A stretch of 64,000 nt of DNA from Hyphomonas sp. (GCA_020638455.1 JACKIK010000002.1:889695-953694); one strand, 5' to 3'; counted from the first letter of the stretch, positions 26,509-35,366 are shown. A program made the numbers and translations. The notes: a model not told the origin generated them from the sequence alone.

Positions 26509-27459
26509 CTAGCCGCGGGTTGGCGGGACGGCCCCGCCGCGGGTCTGCCCGTCATGTGCGGCGCCGGTCAGGCCCTTGATGCCTTCGATCGCACCAATGA
26601 TGCTGGAGAACTCAGCCGGGATGATGACCGTCTTCTGCTGGTTGGAGGTCGCCAGCTTGCCGAAGGCTTCGACATAGGCCTGACCGAGGAAGTAGTTGAT
26701 CGCGTTGACGTCGCCGCGCGCGATCGCTTCCGACACCATCGCCGTGGCCTTAGCCTCAGCCTCGGCCTGGCGCTCACGTGCCTCGGCGTCGCGGAAGGCA
26801 GCTTCGCGGCGGCCTTCGGCTTCCAGGATCTGGGACTGCTTCTGGCCTTCCGCCTTCAGAATGGCGGACTGCTTCTCACCTTCGGCGGTGAGGATCTCTG
26901 CACGCTTCAGGCGCTCGGCCTTCATCTGCCGGGCCATCGCCTCGGTGATGTCGGCAGGCGGGCTGAGATCGGCGATCTCGATCCGGGTCACTTTCACACC
27001 CCAGGGATTGGTCGCGGCATCCACCACGGCCAGCAGGCGCGCGTTGATCTCGTCGCGGTTCGACAGGACTTCGTCGAGGTCCATTGAGCCAACCACGGTC
27101 CGGATATTGGTCAGCGAAAGGTTCTGGATGGCATTGTGGAGGTTGTTGACCTCGTACGCCGCCGCCACCGCATCGACGACCTGGATGAAGACGATCGCGT
27201 CGCAGGACACCATGGCGTTGTCCTTGGTGATGACTTCCTGCTGGGGCACGTCCAGCACGGTTTCCATCATGTTCATCTTGCGGCCGATCTTCTGGTAGAT
27301 CGGCATCAGCAGATGCAGGCCGGGGCCCAGCGTCCGCGTGTACCGGCCGAAATTCTCGACGGTCCAGTTGTAACCCTGCGGCACCTGCTTGACCGACGAG
27401 ACGATCAGCACAAGGGCGACCGCCGCAGCAATCAGAAACACACTCGCAATCGGTTCCAT
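26509..27459 (-). CDS. SPFH/stomatin-family membrane protein (QmcA-like)
   Basis: 316 residues from the ATG at 27459. One N-terminal membrane segment (about 5-22) is followed by a band-7 domain (VPQGYNWTVENFGRYTRTLGPGLHLLMPI, then TIRTVVGSMDLDEVLSNRDEINARL) and a long Ala/Glu/Lys/Gln-rich helix (EILTAEGEKQSAILKAEGQ) that drives oligomerisation. Such proteins form large cage-like membrane microdomains and often modulate proteases such as FtsH. The downstream NfeD gene is its likely partner. Confidence 0.9.
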   Translation of the reverse strand: MEPIASVFLIAAAVALVLIVSSVKQVPQGYNWTVENFGRYTRTLGPGLHLLMPIYQKIGRKMNMMETVLDVPQQEVITKDNAMVSCDAIVFIQVVDAVAAAYEVNNLHNAIQNLSLTNIRTVVGSMDLDEVLSNRDEINARLLAVVDAATNPWGVKVTRIEIADLSPPADITEAMARQMKAERLKRAEILTAEGEKQSAILKAEGQKQSQILEAEGRREAAFRDAEARERQAEAEAKATAMVSEAIARGDVNAINYFLGQAYVEAFGKLATSNQQKTVIIPAEFSSIIGAIEGIKGLTGAAHDGQTRGGAVPPTRG

Positions 27460-27529
27460 TGGGTCCCTCTCCTTTGTTACCCGTCGTTTAGGTGGGGAGA
27501 GTTTGCCGATATTCAATAAAAAAGCGGCC

Positions 27530-27560
27530 AAAAACGGCGTGCCTATCCCCAGGCACGCCG
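27530..27560 (-). terminator. Intrinsic terminator after the Prx5 gene
   Basis: On the minus strand CGGCGTGCCT (complement of 27551-27560) pairs with AGGCACGCCG (complement of 27535-27544) around a 6-nt loop and is followed by five T residues (A-run 27530-27534 on plus). It terminates the peroxiredoxin gene before the SPFH promoter. Confidence 0.85.
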
Positions 27561-27601
27561 ATCATGGACTGATTTCCTTAAAAGGCGTTAGCCCAGTTAT
27601 T

Positions 27602-28084
27602 TCAAAGTTGTCCGAGCATGTAGTCGGCGCTCGAAACCTTGAACTCGCCGCCCTGCTCGACATTCAGTTCGGCAACCTTGCCGTCCTTCACGATCATCGA
27701 ATAGCGCTGCGAGCGCTGGCCCATGCCGAAGCCCGATGCGTCCAGCTCCAGGCCGAGGGCCTTGGCGAAGGCGCCGTTGCCATCAGCCAGCATGCGCACC
27801 TTGCCGTCCGCGCCGGCGCTCTTGCCCCAGGCCCCCATGACGAACACATCGTTGACGGCGGTGCAGACCACATCGTCCACGCCTTTTGCCTTGAGGTCGT
27901 CGAGATGATCGACAAATCCCGGCAGGTGCCGCGCCGAACAGGTCGGCGTGTAGGCGCCCGGCACGGCAAAGAGGGCGACCGTCTTTCCGGCGAAAATATC
28001 GGCCGTCGTGCGCGGCTCCGGGCCGTTTGCGGTCATCTCCATGAAAGTTGCGTCGGGAAGCGTGTCGCCAACCTTGATGCTCAT
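27602..28084 (-). CDS. Peroxiredoxin, Prx5 (AhpC/TSA) family
   Basis: 160 residues from the ATG at 28084, the usual Prx5 length; the frame continues upstream without homology. The peroxidatic cysteine is C49 in VPGAYTPTCSARHLPGF, and RSQRYSMIVKDGKV is also typical. Members reduce hydrogen and alkyl peroxides using glutathione/glutaredoxin or thioredoxin. One further cysteine occurs in DVVCTAVND. It is monocistronic, with its own terminator, and is divergent from the YqgE gene. Confidence 0.92.
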   Translation of the reverse strand: MSIKVGDTLPDATFMEMTANGPEPRTTADIFAGKTVALFAVPGAYTPTCSARHLPGFVDHLDDLKAKGVDDVVCTAVNDVFVMGAWGKSAGADGKVRMLADGNGAFAKALGLELDASGFGMGQRSQRYSMIVKDGKVAELNVEQGGEFKVSSADYMLGQL

Positions 28085-28217
28085 CTGCGTATCTCCCTGC
28101 AGGTTCGACATCGGAGATAGGCCGCCGGGCGCCGCGAGGCAAGGAAGCGGACAAAAGACACCCTTGCCAAACGGCCTGCGATGCCTCAGCCTCGCCTGTG
28201 AAGGGAGTCTGCGCCGC

Positions 28218-28778
28218 ATGGACACGGACCTCACCGGAAAGCTGCTCATTGCCCTGCCCGGCATCGGCGATCCCCGCTTCGGCCGGTCGGTAATCCTGAT
28301 CTGCGCGCACTCTCCGGAATTCGCCATGGGCATCGTGCTGAACAAGCCCGTGCCTGACCTGACCCTGCCGGAACTGTTGGAGCAGCTGAACGTGCCGGCG
28401 TCCATCGACGTGCCGGACACGTTCGTGCTGAGCGGCGGCCCGGTCGCGCAGGACCGGGGATTTGTCCTGCATACGGACGATGTCTACAGCGAAGGCGCAA
28501 CGCTCGAAATCGACGATGATCTCTGCATGACCGCGACGCGCGACATCCTGCACGCCATCGCCTCGTCCGATGCCCCGCGCCGCAGCGTGATGGCGCTCGG
28601 CTATTCAGGCTGGGGTGCAGGGCAGCTCGAGGAAGAACTTGCCGAAAACGCCTGGATCGTCAGCGATGCCGATCCGGACATCATCTTCGGCGGCAGCCAC
28701 GAGCGCAAATGGCGCCACGCCCTCGCCCGCATGGGCATAGACAGCGGCCGCCTGCAGGTCGATCCGGGCAGCTGCTGA
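28218..28778 (+). CDS. YqgE/AlgH family protein (UPF0301)
   Basis: 186 residues. The family is recognised by LTGKLLIALPGIGDPRFGRSVILIC near the N-terminus, GIVLNKPVPDLTLPELL, SGGPVAQDRGFVLHT and LGYSGWGAGQLEEEL. It is a conserved cytoplasmic protein of unclear biochemical role; in Pseudomonas AlgH has been linked to alginate regulation, which need not apply here. It converges with the EAL gene, with the two stop codons adjacent. Confidence 0.92.
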   Translation: MDTDLTGKLLIALPGIGDPRFGRSVILICAHSPEFAMGIVLNKPVPDLTLPELLEQLNVPASIDVPDTFVLSGGPVAQDRGFVLHTDDVYSEGATLEIDDDLCMTATRDILHAIASSDAPRRSVMALGYSGWGAGQLEEELAENAWIVSDADPDIIFGGSHERKWRHALARMGIDSGRLQVDPGSC

Positions 28779-29810
28779 TCAGTACTTCAGGAACTGGATG
28801 GCGGAGTCGGCGTCCATCGGCCGCGCGAACGCAAAGCCCTGCACATGGTCGAAGCCGAGAGCGCGCAGGCGCGCGGCATCGTCCTTGTTCTCCACACCCT
28901 CCGCCGTGCTGGTCATGCCAAGCCGGCTCGCCAGAAGCGTGATCGTGGACAGGATGGTGTCGGCGCGCTGTTCGCCAAGGCGCCGCGTCAGGCCGTGGTC
29001 TATCTTCAGGCTGTCCGCCGGCAGGTCCGCCAGCCAGGCGAAGGAGGAATGCCCGGTCCCGAAATCGTCCAGCACCAGGCCCGCGCCTACCGCCTTCAGC
29101 GCCAGCGCGGCCGACAGCGCATGCTCCGCATCGCGCAAGGCCGCCTGCTCCGTCAGTTCGATCTTCAGGGCGCGCTCCGGCAGGCGGTAGCCCTGGATCA
29201 GGGCCTCGACCAGCGCCGGGATGGTGCCGCGAGCCAGGTCGCGCGCCGTCAGGTTCACATGCATGAACACGTCACTTCGCCCGGTCGCCTCCATCAGCCG
29301 CGACAGCGTCTCGGCAGAACGGATCAGCATGTTGGAGGCCAGCGCCTCGTCCTCATACCGACTCGGCGGAGACGTTGCATCGCCGTCGTCCCAGCGGGCC
29401 AGCGCCTCGAACCCCGCCACCTGCCCGTTCCGCAGCGACACGATGGGCTGGTAGACCGGCGCGAGATCGGGTCCGGGCTTGAGGTCGGACGTGTCGATTT
29501 CGGGAAAGTGCTCGCCGGTCAGCAGCATGCCGCGCGCCTCGGTGTCGCCGACAAAGGCGCCGACCAGATGCACATCGCGCCCGCTGGACAGGCGCAGGTT
29601 GCACCGCACCGGCCCCTCACCGGGGTCGAACGCGCGGCCAAGCCGGCCCCGGCTCAGGCCTTCCAGCATCTGTTCCAGTGCATCGATCGACCAGTCGCCG
29701 GAAAGCTCCGACAGGACCGTGCCGCGGGGCGCTTCGATGGTGAGGCGCTGGGACGGCTTGTGCCAATGCCAGCTGCCTTGCGGGAGGGTATTTTCAAAGC
29801 GCGCGGCCAT
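28779..29810 (-). CDS. EAL-domain cyclic di-GMP phosphodiesterase
   Basis: 343 residues. The EAL domain covers about 113-343 and keeps the residues needed for c-di-GMP hydrolysis: E135-A-L, N186, E218, D248/D249 in DDFGTG, K269, E304 in EGVEN and Q324. It is therefore probably active. Residues 1-105 (GSWHWHKPSQRLTIEAPRG, RDVHLVGAFVGDTEARGMLLTG) look like a divergent PAS-type sensor, and there is no GGDEF domain. No membrane segment is seen. It follows the acetyltransferase gene at the end of the oxidase/thrC gene run. Confidence 0.9.
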   Translation of the reverse strand: MAARFENTLPQGSWHWHKPSQRLTIEAPRGTVLSELSGDWSIDALEQMLEGLSRGRLGRAFDPGEGPVRCNLRLSSGRDVHLVGAFVGDTEARGMLLTGEHFPEIDTSDLKPGPDLAPVYQPIVSLRNGQVAGFEALARWDDGDATSPPSRYEDEALASNMLIRSAETLSRLMEATGRSDVFMHVNLTARDLARGTIPALVEALIQGYRLPERALKIELTEQAALRDAEHALSAALALKAVGAGLVLDDFGTGHSSFAWLADLPADSLKIDHGLTRRLGEQRADTILSTITLLASRLGMTSTAEGVENKDDAARLRALGFDHVQGFAFARPMDADSAIQFLKY

Positions 29811-29819
29811 TTCCGGAAT

Positions 29820-30389
29820 CTAGCCCTGCTCGCCGCGTCTGACGAGGGCGAAAAGGACATGATCCTGCCGCCGGCCCGCAATCTCCAGATAATCGCGGGC
29901 ATATCCTTCCTGTTCGAAGCCGGCCGCGGTCAGCACGCGCTGCGAGCGCGCATTGGAGGGCAGTGTGCCGGCCTCGATGCGCCACAGGCCCAGCGCGCCG
30001 AAGGCCCAATGGCAGATCGCCTCGACGCCCTCTCGCATGTAGCCATTCCCCTCGAACGGCTCGCCCAGCCAGTAGCCGAGATTGGCGGCGCCCGCCGGCC
30101 AGCCGCGCACATTGGTCAGCGACGCCCCGCCGACCAGCGCCGCATCGTTGATCCGGCGCATGAAGAAAACATAGGCCCGGCCCCTGCGCCAGCTGTCGTT
30201 CCACGCACGCAGACGCCGCAGCCAATCGGCACGGGAATTCGCATCCGCCGGCCAGCTTGGCTCCCAGGGCTCGAGGTGATCGCGGCTGCGGCTGCGCAGG
30301 TCGGCCCATTCGGCAAAGTCGCTGCGCCGCGGCGGCACCAACACGAGCCTTTCGGTCGTGACCATCGTATCCCGCGCGGCAGGCAGCAT
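29820..30389 (-). CDS. GNAT-family N-acetyltransferase (RimJ-like)
   Basis: 189 residues from the ATG at 30389, which has an AGAGG-like site 8 bp upstream and lies 1 nt after the thrC stop; an ATG at 30365 (MVTTERL) is an alternative. The family pattern TTERLVLVPPRRSDFAEW, LGYWLGEPFEGNGYMREGVEAICHWAF and the C-terminal SQRVLTAAGFEQEGYARDYL identify a ribosomal-protein/Gcn5-type acetyltransferase. The substrate is unknown. Co-transcribed with thrC by position. Confidence 0.88.
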   Translation of the reverse strand: MLPAARDTMVTTERLVLVPPRRSDFAEWADLRSRSRDHLEPWEPSWPADANSRADWLRRLRAWNDSWRRGRAYVFFMRRINDAALVGGASLTNVRGWPAGAANLGYWLGEPFEGNGYMREGVEAICHWAFGALGLWRIEAGTLPSNARSQRVLTAAGFEQEGYARDYLEIAGRRQDHVLFALVRRGEQG

Positions 30390-30390
30390 C

Positions 30391-31776
30391 TTACCGGCCT
30401 CTGCCGGCGTGTTGCTCGATCCTCTGGCGAACTGCCGCCAGCGAGGGCTCCAGCCGCTCGAACACTTCTCCGCGCGCGGCAAGCACCGCTGCACGGGCGG
30501 GCACCACCGGCAGCTGCCCGGTCGCTTCCTCGACCGTCTCCGGAAACTTCGCTGCCGCCGCCGTCGCCAGAACGACCGTCTTTGCATCCGAAGCAGGCAG
30601 GCGCCGCGCCTCGGCCGTGCCAACCGCCGTATGCGGACAAATCAGCCAACCGGTTTCGCCGAGGAAGCGGCGCATCTCTTCCAGCGTATCAGAATTGTTG
30701 ATGGATCCGGCCGACAGGCCCGTGCAGGAAAGTCTTGAAACGGCAACTTCCGGCAACGGAACTTCGCCCGCCTGCCGGTAGCGGTCGTATGTCGTACGTA
30801 CGGCGTCGGCATCGCGTCCGGTCACTTCAAACAGCAGCCGCTCGAAATTGGACGGCACGGAAATATCCATGGCGGGGCTCGGCGTCGCAACGGCGGAGGC
30901 GCGGGACATCACGCCCGTGTTGAACAGGCGCGACAGCGCGTCATTCTCGTTCACGGCACAGACCGCTTCGAACCCGCCCGGCAGCAGGCCGCAACGCGCC
31001 GCCACATAGCCGGCCAGCGCATCGCCCATATTGCCGCTCGGCACCACGAAGCGCAGCTGTCCGCCGAGCGCCGCCTGCGACGTTGCATAGTATACGGACT
31101 GTGCCGCCACGCGCGCCCAGTTGATCGAATTCACGCCTGACAGGTGCACGCGCGAGACAAAGTCCCGGTCACCGAACATGTCTTTCACGATCGCCTGGCA
31201 ATCGTCGAAATCGCCGTCGAGTGCTAGGTTGATCACATTGTCCGCACCCGTCGTTGTCATGAACAGGCGCTGGATCGGTGAAATCCGCTCATGCGGATGA
31301 AGAATGACAAGGTCGGCATGCCTGGCGCCGGCAAAGGCCGCAGCCGCTGCGCCGCCAGTGTCACCGGAGGTCGCGCAGACGATCATCATCCGCTCGCCTG
31401 AGCGGTCCAGCAGGTAATCGTAGATCTGCGCGATGATCTGCATCGCGATGTCCTTGAACGCCAGCGTCGGCCCGTGATGCAGCTCCAGCAGCCAGGCATT
31501 CGGGCCCGACTGCGTCAGCGGCGCCACGCACTGATGAGAGAAGGTGCCGTAGGCGCGTGCGCAGAGCACCTTGAGGTCATCCAGCGGGATCGTGTCGCCG
31601 GCAAACGCCGAAAGGATCCGCGCAGCAACCCCTGCGTAAGCTTCGCCCGGCGCTGGCGGGGCGATCTTCGGGAAGCTTTCCGGCACATACAGGCCACCAT
31701 CGGGCGCAAGGCCGGCGAGGCATGCGCCCGCAAAATCCGTGGCCGGGGCCTGACCCCGGGTCGAAATATACTTCAC
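30391..31776 (-). CDS. thrC: Threonine synthase
   Basis: 461 residues. It converts O-phosphohomoserine to threonine with PLP. The start is a GTG at 31776 that overlaps the surf1 stop (GTGA), giving MKYISTRGQ, the normal N-terminus. The PLP lysine is K108 (HHGPTLAFKDIAMQ), and the phosphate-binding ATSGDTGGAAAAAF follows. It is the last metabolic gene of the cytochrome oxidase operon, an arrangement common in alphaproteobacteria. The M16 peptidase gene that often follows thrC is absent here. Confidence 0.94.
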   Translation of the reverse strand: MKYISTRGQAPATDFAGACLAGLAPDGGLYVPESFPKIAPPAPGEAYAGVAARILSAFAGDTIPLDDLKVLCARAYGTFSHQCVAPLTQSGPNAWLLELHHGPTLAFKDIAMQIIAQIYDYLLDRSGERMMIVCATSGDTGGAAAAAFAGARHADLVILHPHERISPIQRLFMTTTGADNVINLALDGDFDDCQAIVKDMFGDRDFVSRVHLSGVNSINWARVAAQSVYYATSQAALGGQLRFVVPSGNMGDALAGYVAARCGLLPGGFEAVCAVNENDALSRLFNTGVMSRASAVATPSPAMDISVPSNFERLLFEVTGRDADAVRTTYDRYRQAGEVPLPEVAVSRLSCTGLSAGSINNSDTLEEMRRFLGETGWLICPHTAVGTAEARRLPASDAKTVVLATAAAAKFPETVEEATGQLPVVPARAAVLAARGEVFERLEPSLAAVRQRIEQHAGRGR

Positions 31777-32465
31777 GAGTCCCGCTCCTTCCGGAACCGC
31801 AGCCGGCCCTTCTGATGGTGGTAGGCGAGATACACACCGAGCAGCGCCATGGCCAGCCCCCACCAGGTGAGCGCATAGCCGAAATGCCGCTGCGGCGGCA
31901 GCGCATCGTCGAGGCGCATGCGCGCATACGGGTTCGGCGCCACGCTCGTGCTGCCATCCTCCGCCACGATCCGGATATCCTCGGGCTCAAACACCTGTTC
32001 TTCCACGCGCGCGGCCTGGTCCGCCGGAAGGAGCTTGGCAAAATCGGCCGGATCCAGCGCATAGAAGATCCGCTGGTCGGGGTCGTCCGGCGCGGTAAAA
32101 GCGTTTCGCCGGAACGGCGGCTTGAACACACCCCGCGCCGAAAGGCGGCCCGATGCGCAGGCCTCGCCCTCACACGGCGCCACCGGATCGATCTGTTCGA
32201 CCAGTTCCACCGGCGTGAACACGATCCTGTCGCCGGTATCGACGCCGACAAAGCGCATCCAGCCGGCCTGCCCGTCGGCGTAGAAATAGACCCGCATCTC
32301 CGTGTCCGGCACGACCTGGCCGTCCAGCACCGCCCAATCCGGCTCCTGCTTGTCCAGCGCCATCTTCTGCAGGAAGCGGCCATACTGCCAGTTGCCGAGC
32401 CAGATCAGGATACCGAGGCAGACCAGCGTCAGCACGGTCATCACGGGAAACGGGCGGAAGCGCAT
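31773..32465 (-). CDS. SURF1-family cytochrome oxidase assembly protein
   Basis: 230 residues with a transmembrane helix at each end (about 8-26, MTVLTLVCLGILIWLGNWQYG, and about 200-218, ALTWWGLAMALLGVYLAYHH) and a periplasmic middle. SURF1 proteins help insert haem a into subunit I. The N-terminal WLGNWQYGR motif and late RHFGYALTWWGLA are typical. It overlaps thrC by 4 bp and lies downstream of ctaE. The small DUF983 gene often placed between ctaE and surf1 is not present in the 100-bp gap. Confidence 0.9.
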   Translation of the reverse strand: MRFRPFPVMTVLTLVCLGILIWLGNWQYGRFLQKMALDKQEPDWAVLDGQVVPDTEMRVYFYADGQAGWMRFVGVDTGDRIVFTPVELVEQIDPVAPCEGEACASGRLSARGVFKPPFRRNAFTAPDDPDQRIFYALDPADFAKLLPADQAARVEEQVFEPEDIRIVAEDGSTSVAPNPYARMRLDDALPPQRHFGYALTWWGLAMALLGVYLAYHHQKGRLRFRKERDS

Positions 32466-32503
32466 GGGTTGGGTCCTTTCGGAAAAGGCGGGCTCTCAAG
32501 GCA

Positions 32504-32537
32504 AGGGCCCGCCGGGCAGTGTGCGCCGGCGGGCCCT
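32504..32537 (-). terminator. Perfect 12-bp hairpin between ctaE and surf1
   Basis: AGGGCCCGCCGG (32504-32515) pairs with CCGGCGGGCCCT (32526-32537), loop 10 nt. On the operon strand the stem is followed by TTGCCTTGAG, not a T-run. It may be a partial terminator or RNA processing/stability element that lowers expression of surf1-thrC relative to the oxidase genes. Confidence 0.55.
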
Positions 32538-32565
32538 CCTGAAGTCTGCGGCGCAGGCCGGCCGT

Positions 32566-33450
32566 CTAGTGGCCTTCGCCTCCCCCGAGCACCAGGTACG
32601 GTGTCACATAGACGAAGGCGAACAGGAACAGCCAGACCACGTCCACGAAGTGCCAGTACCAGGCGGCAAATTCGAAGCCGAGGTGTTTCGTCGGCGTCAT
32701 GCCGCCCATCATCAGGCGCACGAGGCACACGATCAGGAAGATCGTACCGATGACCACATGGGCACCGTGGAAGCCGGTGGCCATGAAGAAGGCGGACCCG
32801 TACAGCGTGCCGTCATAGGTGAACTGCGCGTGACTGTATTCGAAGGCCTGCAGCGAGGTGAACAGCATGCCGAGCAGGATGGTGAACACGAGGCCGATCT
32901 TCGCGCCGTTCCGGTCATTGTGCTGCAGGGCATGGTGTGCCCATGTCACCGTGGTGCCCGACAGCAGCAGGACCAGCGTGTTGATCAGCGGCAGGTGGAA
33001 CGGGTCGAAGGTCTCGACGCCCGCCGGCGGCCAGTGCTTGAAGCGCGACAGGGCGTCGGCATAGAGCGGGTTCGCCGCATCCCAGTGCGCACCCGCGCGG
33101 GCCGTGTGGTAGATGGCGAATTCGAAGAAGCTCCAGAACCAGCCGACGAAGAACATCACCTCGGAGGCGATGAACAGGATCATGCCGTAGCGCAGGCCGA
33201 TGGAGACGACCGGCGTATGGTCGCCGATGCGGCCTTCCTTGATGACTTCACGCCACCAGCCGATCATCACCCAGATGATCATTGCAAAGCCGAGCGCCAG
33301 CAGCCACCAGGTCCCCTTCTCCATGCCGAAGAGGCCCTTCATGAAATTGACAGCGCCAAGCGCCGTGGTCATCACCGCGACCGAGCCGATCAGCGGCCAG
33401 GGCGATGGGTTGACGAGATGATAGTCGTGTTTGACTTCGCCGTGAGCCAT
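32566..33450 (-). CDS. ctaE: Cytochrome c oxidase subunit III
   Basis: 294 residues, seven predicted transmembrane helices, a core subunit of aa3-type oxidase. Start at ATG 33450 (MAHGEVKHDYHLVNPSPWPL). Family blocks include FFVGWFWSFFEFAIY, LLINTLVLLLSGTTVTWAHHAL, HGAHVVIGTIFLIVCL and the C-terminal AWYWHFVDVVWLFLFAFVY. It lies 73 bp downstream of ctaG and 100 bp upstream of surf1. Confidence 0.96.
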   Translation of the reverse strand: MAHGEVKHDYHLVNPSPWPLIGSVAVMTTALGAVNFMKGLFGMEKGTWWLLALGFAMIIWVMIGWWREVIKEGRIGDHTPVVSIGLRYGMILFIASEVMFFVGWFWSFFEFAIYHTARAGAHWDAANPLYADALSRFKHWPPAGVETFDPFHLPLINTLVLLLSGTTVTWAHHALQHNDRNGAKIGLVFTILLGMLFTSLQAFEYSHAQFTYDGTLYGSAFFMATGFHGAHVVIGTIFLIVCLVRLMMGGMTPTKHLGFEFAAWYWHFVDVVWLFLFAFVYVTPYLVLGGGEGH

Positions 33451-33523
33451 GTTTGGCGGACCCCTCAACTTTCCTCAGATTCTGTTGTTGTTTAGACTGT
33501 TCCGGGCTGAATGTGCAACAGTT

Positions 33524-34105
33524 TCAGCCCCCGGTGACCGAATTCGCCGCACCCGACGCGACCTTGTTTTTCGGGCCTGAATACTTCGTACTGTCAAAGA
33601 ATGTGTAACTCAGCGTGATGGTTTCGAGCTGCTTCGCGATCCGGTCGTCCATGATGTCAGGCGAGATGAAGTAGACCACCGGCAGCTTCCGCGTTTCGTG
33701 CGGCGCGATGATGCGTTCGTCAAAGCAGAAGCATTCCAGCTTGTTGAAATACAGGCCGGCATAGTGCGGCGTCACATTGTATGCCGCGATGACGTGGATT
33801 TCCCGGTCCGTCGGGTTGGTCACCTCAAAGAAGGCGAGGCTGTTCTGGCCGATATGGACCTCCTGGTCCGGCTGCAGCGCGCGAAAAATCAGCGGCGTAT
33901 CGGCGACATTGGTGTCGAACCGAACCATCATCGTGTTGTCGAGCACTTCCTTGGGCGGCGCGGTGGCAATACGCGTCGTGCCGCCATAGCCCGTCACCCT
34001 GCAGAACGTGCCGTAAAGCGGCTTCGCTGCCATGCCGAGCCCCAGCATGAACAGCAGGACGATTACCGAAATACCCGCGACGGCGCCGTTGGAAAGTTTC
34101 ATCAC
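33524..34105 (-). CDS. ctaG: Cytochrome c oxidase assembly protein CtaG (Cox11)
   Basis: 193 residues: one N-terminal membrane helix (about 9-28) and a periplasmic immunoglobulin-like copper-binding domain with the LECFCFDERI motif, whose CFC cysteines carry Cu(I) to the CuB site of subunit I. FCRVTGYGGTTRIA and VVYFISPDIMDD are also typical. The start overlaps the stop of the preceding small membrane-protein gene. Confidence 0.94.
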   Translation of the reverse strand: MMKLSNGAVAGISVIVLLFMLGLGMAAKPLYGTFCRVTGYGGTTRIATAPPKEVLDNTMMVRFDTNVADTPLIFRALQPDQEVHIGQNSLAFFEVTNPTDREIHVIAAYNVTPHYAGLYFNKLECFCFDERIIAPHETRKLPVVYFISPDIMDDRIAKQLETITLSYTFFDSTKYSGPKNKVASGAANSVTGG

Positions 34106-34290
34106 ATACGCTCCGCTATGCCGGTTCCGGTGCTGATCTTGATCATTGTGGTGATCGCGACGAGGACGACAAAGGCGACCAGGGCGAGACCGAGCCAGAT
34201 GTTGCGGCGGCGCTGAGCGGCGCGCGCCTCGGGCGACAGCGGCTCCGGCACCGGGAAATTCTCCCCGTTCGGTTTGGTCTCGTCAGCCAT
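34102..34290 (-). CDS. Small single-span protein of the cytochrome oxidase operon (CoxF-like)
   Basis: 62 residues: a hydrophilic, proline-rich N-terminus, a basic ARAAQRRRN and one transmembrane helix (about 32-50, WLGLALVAFVVLVAITTMI). Its ATG shares a base with the ctaB stop and its stop overlaps the ctaG start, so translation is coupled across all three genes. A gene of this size and topology between ctaB and ctaG is standard in alphaproteobacteria and is usually called CoxF; the role is unclear, presumably oxidase assembly. Confidence 0.82.
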   Translation of the reverse strand: MADETKPNGENFPVPEPLSPEARAAQRRRNIWLGLALVAFVVLVAITTMIKISTGTGIAERM

Positions 34291-35246
34291 CAGGCAACTC
34301 CGCGAAGTGGAAAGTGCAGGCCTGCACCGTGCTCCACGATCAGCGCGGCAAACACGAGGAACAGGTACAGGATCGAAAACAGGAACATGCTGCGGGCGAG
34401 CTTCATGTCCGCCGGCGCAGCATCAGCATCGCCCGCCTTCGAGCGCCAGACGCGCACTGCGAAGGACAGGAAGCCGAGGCCCAGCACAGCCGTCACGACA
34501 GCATAGATCCAGCCGCCGAGGCCGGTTGCCAGCGGCGTCATCGACACGGCGATCAGGATCACGGTGTAGGCCAGCATCTGCACGCGCGTCGCCTTCGCGC
34601 CGTGCGTCACCGGAAGCATCGGCACGCCGGCCTTTTCGTATTCGGAATGCGCGAGCAGGCTGAGCGCCCAGAAGTGCGGCGGCGTCCAGAAGAAGATGAT
34701 GGCGAACAGGATCCACGCATCGAGCGGCGCATGGCCCGTCACCGCAGCCCAGCCGATGACCGGCGGGAAGGCTCCTGCCCCGCCGCCGATCACGATATTC
34801 TGCGGCGTCGAGCGCTTCAGCCACATCGTGTAGACGACGCCATAGTAGAAGATCGACAGCGCCAGCAGGCCCGCCGCCAGCCAGTTCGAGGCGAGCCACA
34901 TGAGCATGACGGACACGCCGCTCATGATCAGGCCCATGGCAATCGCCTCGTCGCGCGGCACCGCGCCGGACGGGATCGGCCGCGTCGAGGTGCGCTTCAT
35001 GATCAGGTCGATATCGGAATCGTACCACATGTTGATCGCCCCGGCCGCGCCGGAGCCGAGCGCCACCGCCAGCACGGCAATCGCCGCCATCAGCGGGTTC
35101 ATGCCATGCCCGGTCACGCCCTGCGCCGCGACAAGGCCGGCCACTGCGGTGAACACGACCAGCATCATGATGCGCGGCTTCATCAGCTGCACATAATCGC
35201 TGGCGGTGCCGTGGCGCTTGTGAGGTGTTGCGGTCATCTCGGTCAT
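34290..35246 (-). CDS. ctaB: Protoheme IX farnesyltransferase (heme O synthase)
   Basis: 318 residues, UbiA-superfamily membrane prenyltransferase that adds a farnesyl group to haem b to make haem O for the oxidase. Start at ATG 35246 (MTEMTATPHKRHGTASDY). The first aspartate-rich motif is NMWYDSDIDLIMKRTSTRPIPSG; LKPRIMMLVVFTA-like and PQNIVIGGGAGAFPPVIGW are also diagnostic. It follows ctaD after a 177-bp gap holding a hairpin and a tandem repeat. Confidence 0.95.
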   Translation of the reverse strand: MTEMTATPHKRHGTASDYVQLMKPRIMMLVVFTAVAGLVAAQGVTGHGMNPLMAAIAVLAVALGSGAAGAINMWYDSDIDLIMKRTSTRPIPSGAVPRDEAIAMGLIMSGVSVMLMWLASNWLAAGLLALSIFYYGVVYTMWLKRSTPQNIVIGGGAGAFPPVIGWAAVTGHAPLDAWILFAIIFFWTPPHFWALSLLAHSEYEKAGVPMLPVTHGAKATRVQMLAYTVILIAVSMTPLATGLGGWIYAVVTAVLGLGFLSFAVRVWRSKAGDADAAPADMKLARSMFLFSILYLFLVFAALIVEHGAGLHFPLRGVA

Positions 35247-35287
35247 GCGTGTCTGTGGGGGCGTCCGGCCTACCCGACTACTCCTTG

Positions 35288-35319
35288 CCATGATGCGCAA
35301 TGGCCATGATGCGCAATGG
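35288..35319. repeat. Perfect 16-bp tandem duplication between ctaD and ctaB
   Basis: CCATGATGCGCAATGG occurs at 35288-35303 and again, immediately adjacent, at 35304-35319. It lies in the untranslated gap of the oxidase operon, about 40 bp before the ctaB start. It probably arose by replication slippage. Confidence 0.9.
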
Positions 35320-35366
35320 GTGGGTGCAGGTTCAACTGAAAGTCCTTCCGGTCTTCTGAATGCGAA

